A DNA stretch of 40,512 bases from CAVXFS01 sp049582805 (GTDB lineage: Bacteria > Pseudomonadota > Gammaproteobacteria > Burkholderiales > Gallionellaceae): positions 1-40,512 of the forward strand of contig JBAUUR010000090.1 in NCBI GenBank assembly GCA_049582805.1. Reading direction: 5' to 3'. This document shows positions 39,648-40,512 of this stretch, one piece after another; the first letter of the stretch is position 1; every line of letters begins with the position of its first letter. Below the pieces are notes generated by a model. That model searched no databases, was not told the DNA's origin, and worked only from the letters and a program-made list of their open reading frames with translations. Both the position numbers and the translations under genes were made by a program.

Positions 39648-40160
39648 GTGACCTCACGCGAGACCAACTGCGACGCGGTGCTGCTCGACATCTCGCTGCC
39701 TGATATGAGCGGTGTCGATGTGCTCAAGCAGATCCATGCGGAAAAGCCGCACTTGCCGATACTGATCCTCAGCGTCTACCCCGAAGACCAGTACGCCATG
39801 CGCCTGATCAAGGCCGGCGCCGCCGGTTACATGACCAAGGAAAGCGCGCCAGCGGAAGTGGTCAGGGCATTGCTGCGCGTGGCCGGCGGCAAGAAATACA
39901 TCAGCCTCGCCGTGGCAGAGTTGCTCGCCAACGAACTCGGCGCCCCGGAGGAAAAACTCCCGCACCAGCTCCTGTCCGATCGCGAATACCAGATATTCCT
40001 GTTGCTGGCATCCGCGAAAACCGTTTCGGAGATTGCCGACGCGCTGGCGTTCAGCGTGAAAACCGTTAGCACCTACCGCAGCCGTGTCCTGGAAAAAATG
40101 CACCTGGGCAACAACGCAGAATTGATGCGTTATGCGACCGATAGCCATCTGACGCAATGA
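39648..40160 (+). pseudogene. 5'-truncated duplicate of the NarL/FixJ response regulator
   Basis: From residue Cys8 onward this frame is nearly identical to the response regulator at 38144-38776 from its Cys48 on (CDAVLLDISLPDMSG, the same Lys in GYMTKESAP and the full LuxR helix-turn-helix). The first 47 residues are missing, including the acidic pair Asp8-Asp9 needed to bind Mg2+, so it cannot be a normal phospho-receiver. The only start is a GTG at 39648 with no ribosome site. Differences are few, many are silent, and no frameshift or stop has arisen in 490 bp. It may be a recent partial duplication, or a gene kept as an uncontrolled DNA-binding protein. Confidence 0.8.
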
Positions 40161-40512
40161 AAGCGATAACACCCTGGCTGACAAAACAGTTCGTGGGAGT
40201 TTTCAATTAGGGCTGCTTCTCGGCCTTACCTGTCGGCCGCACCAATCTGAATTCATTAGACCATGAACGACAGCTTTGGAGAAGGTAATATGCGCAAGTG
40301 GTGGGCCGCTCCATGCCAAAGGAGACATTCGATCCTGACCGCACTATTATGCACATGCTGACTGGCGATTCAGTCTATTTCCTATTAGCAGTTTGTTGAA
40401 ATTCACCCCAATTTTGAGGGGTCACATTGAGCCACGATAATATTTTTGATTCTAACGTTTCGATAAATGCGAAAGCATGCCGTCATATGCCTTCACGCTT
40501 GCGTTTATTGCC
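40161..40512. other. Right-hand edge, no firmly supported gene
   Basis: The region holds short unconnected frames. Near the end a TTG at 40427, preceded by GAGGGG, opens a frame that runs off the window (LSHDNIFDSNVSINAKACRH and eight more residues). It could be the start of a gene, but 28 residues are not enough to say. A short inverted repeat (ccccaattttgagggg, 40407-40422) covers its ribosome site. Confidence 0.25.

Noticed and set aside
40380..40512. Possible insertion-sequence end
   Set aside because: A short inverted repeat is present, but no transposase frame or target duplication can be seen within the window.

Overview
The window looks like chromosome from a betaproteobacterium. This is an inference from gene content: Mpl, BamD, MlaA, RluD, HtpX and a gltB-gltD-hemE-priA run. 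A member of the Nitrosomonadales/Gallionellaceae would fit, but I cannot place it more precisely. It is mostly GC-rich, with one clearly AT-rich patch near 25.5-26.6 kb. I found no rRNA, tRNA, CRISPR array or complete insertion sequence.

Layout. 0.2-0.6 kb: an exported FKBP-type prolyl isomerase. 0.7-5.2 kb: a tight operon for a pyruvate:ferredoxin oxidoreductase (gamma, alpha, beta) ending in a GltD-like flavoprotein fused to a ferredoxin domain, so that NAD(P)H and ferredoxin can be coupled. 5.2-7.2 kb: a small DUF486 membrane protein and Mpl, the murein-peptide recycling ligase, which carries two in-frame insertions of a GC-rich palindromic repeat. 7.3-10.4 kb: a large Ig-like-repeat lipoprotein with a strong terminator. 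10.5-11.5 kb: a HicAB toxin-antitoxin pair and a small secreted protein. 11.8-17.1 kb: envelope and housekeeping genes (pgeF, rluD, bamD, a NUDIX hydrolase, mlaA, htpX). 17.4-18.7 kb: enolase.

18.8-23.0 kb is the most striking part. Seven minus-strand genes are packed with overlaps or gaps of at most 13 bp. In transcription order they are crcB, a HIT hydrolase, DUF190, a cation:proton antiporter, a prenyltransferase-like alpha/alpha-toroid protein, a universal stress protein and a zinc-ribbon/HEAT protein. They lie behind a promoter, a well-formed fluoride (crcB) riboswitch aptamer and an overlapping intrinsic terminator. This reads as a fluoride-inducible stress operon whose distal genes are not standard fluoride genes. 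Divergent from it is a MarR regulator whose promoter is covered by a perfect palindrome with 16-bp arms, followed by a dual-CDGSH iron-sulfur protein and an unknown multi-pass membrane protein.

24.9-26.3 kb: a YceI-family periplasmic protein, then the AT-rich patch with an unknown membrane-anchored protein. 26.7-36.7 kb: glutamate synthase (gltB, gltD), hemE and priA; a cluster of three DnaA boxes lies just upstream of priA. 36.8-40.2 kb: a NarL-type sensor kinase and response regulator pair, two small unknown genes, and a 5'-truncated near-copy of the response regulator. The last 350 bp hold no gene I can support firmly.
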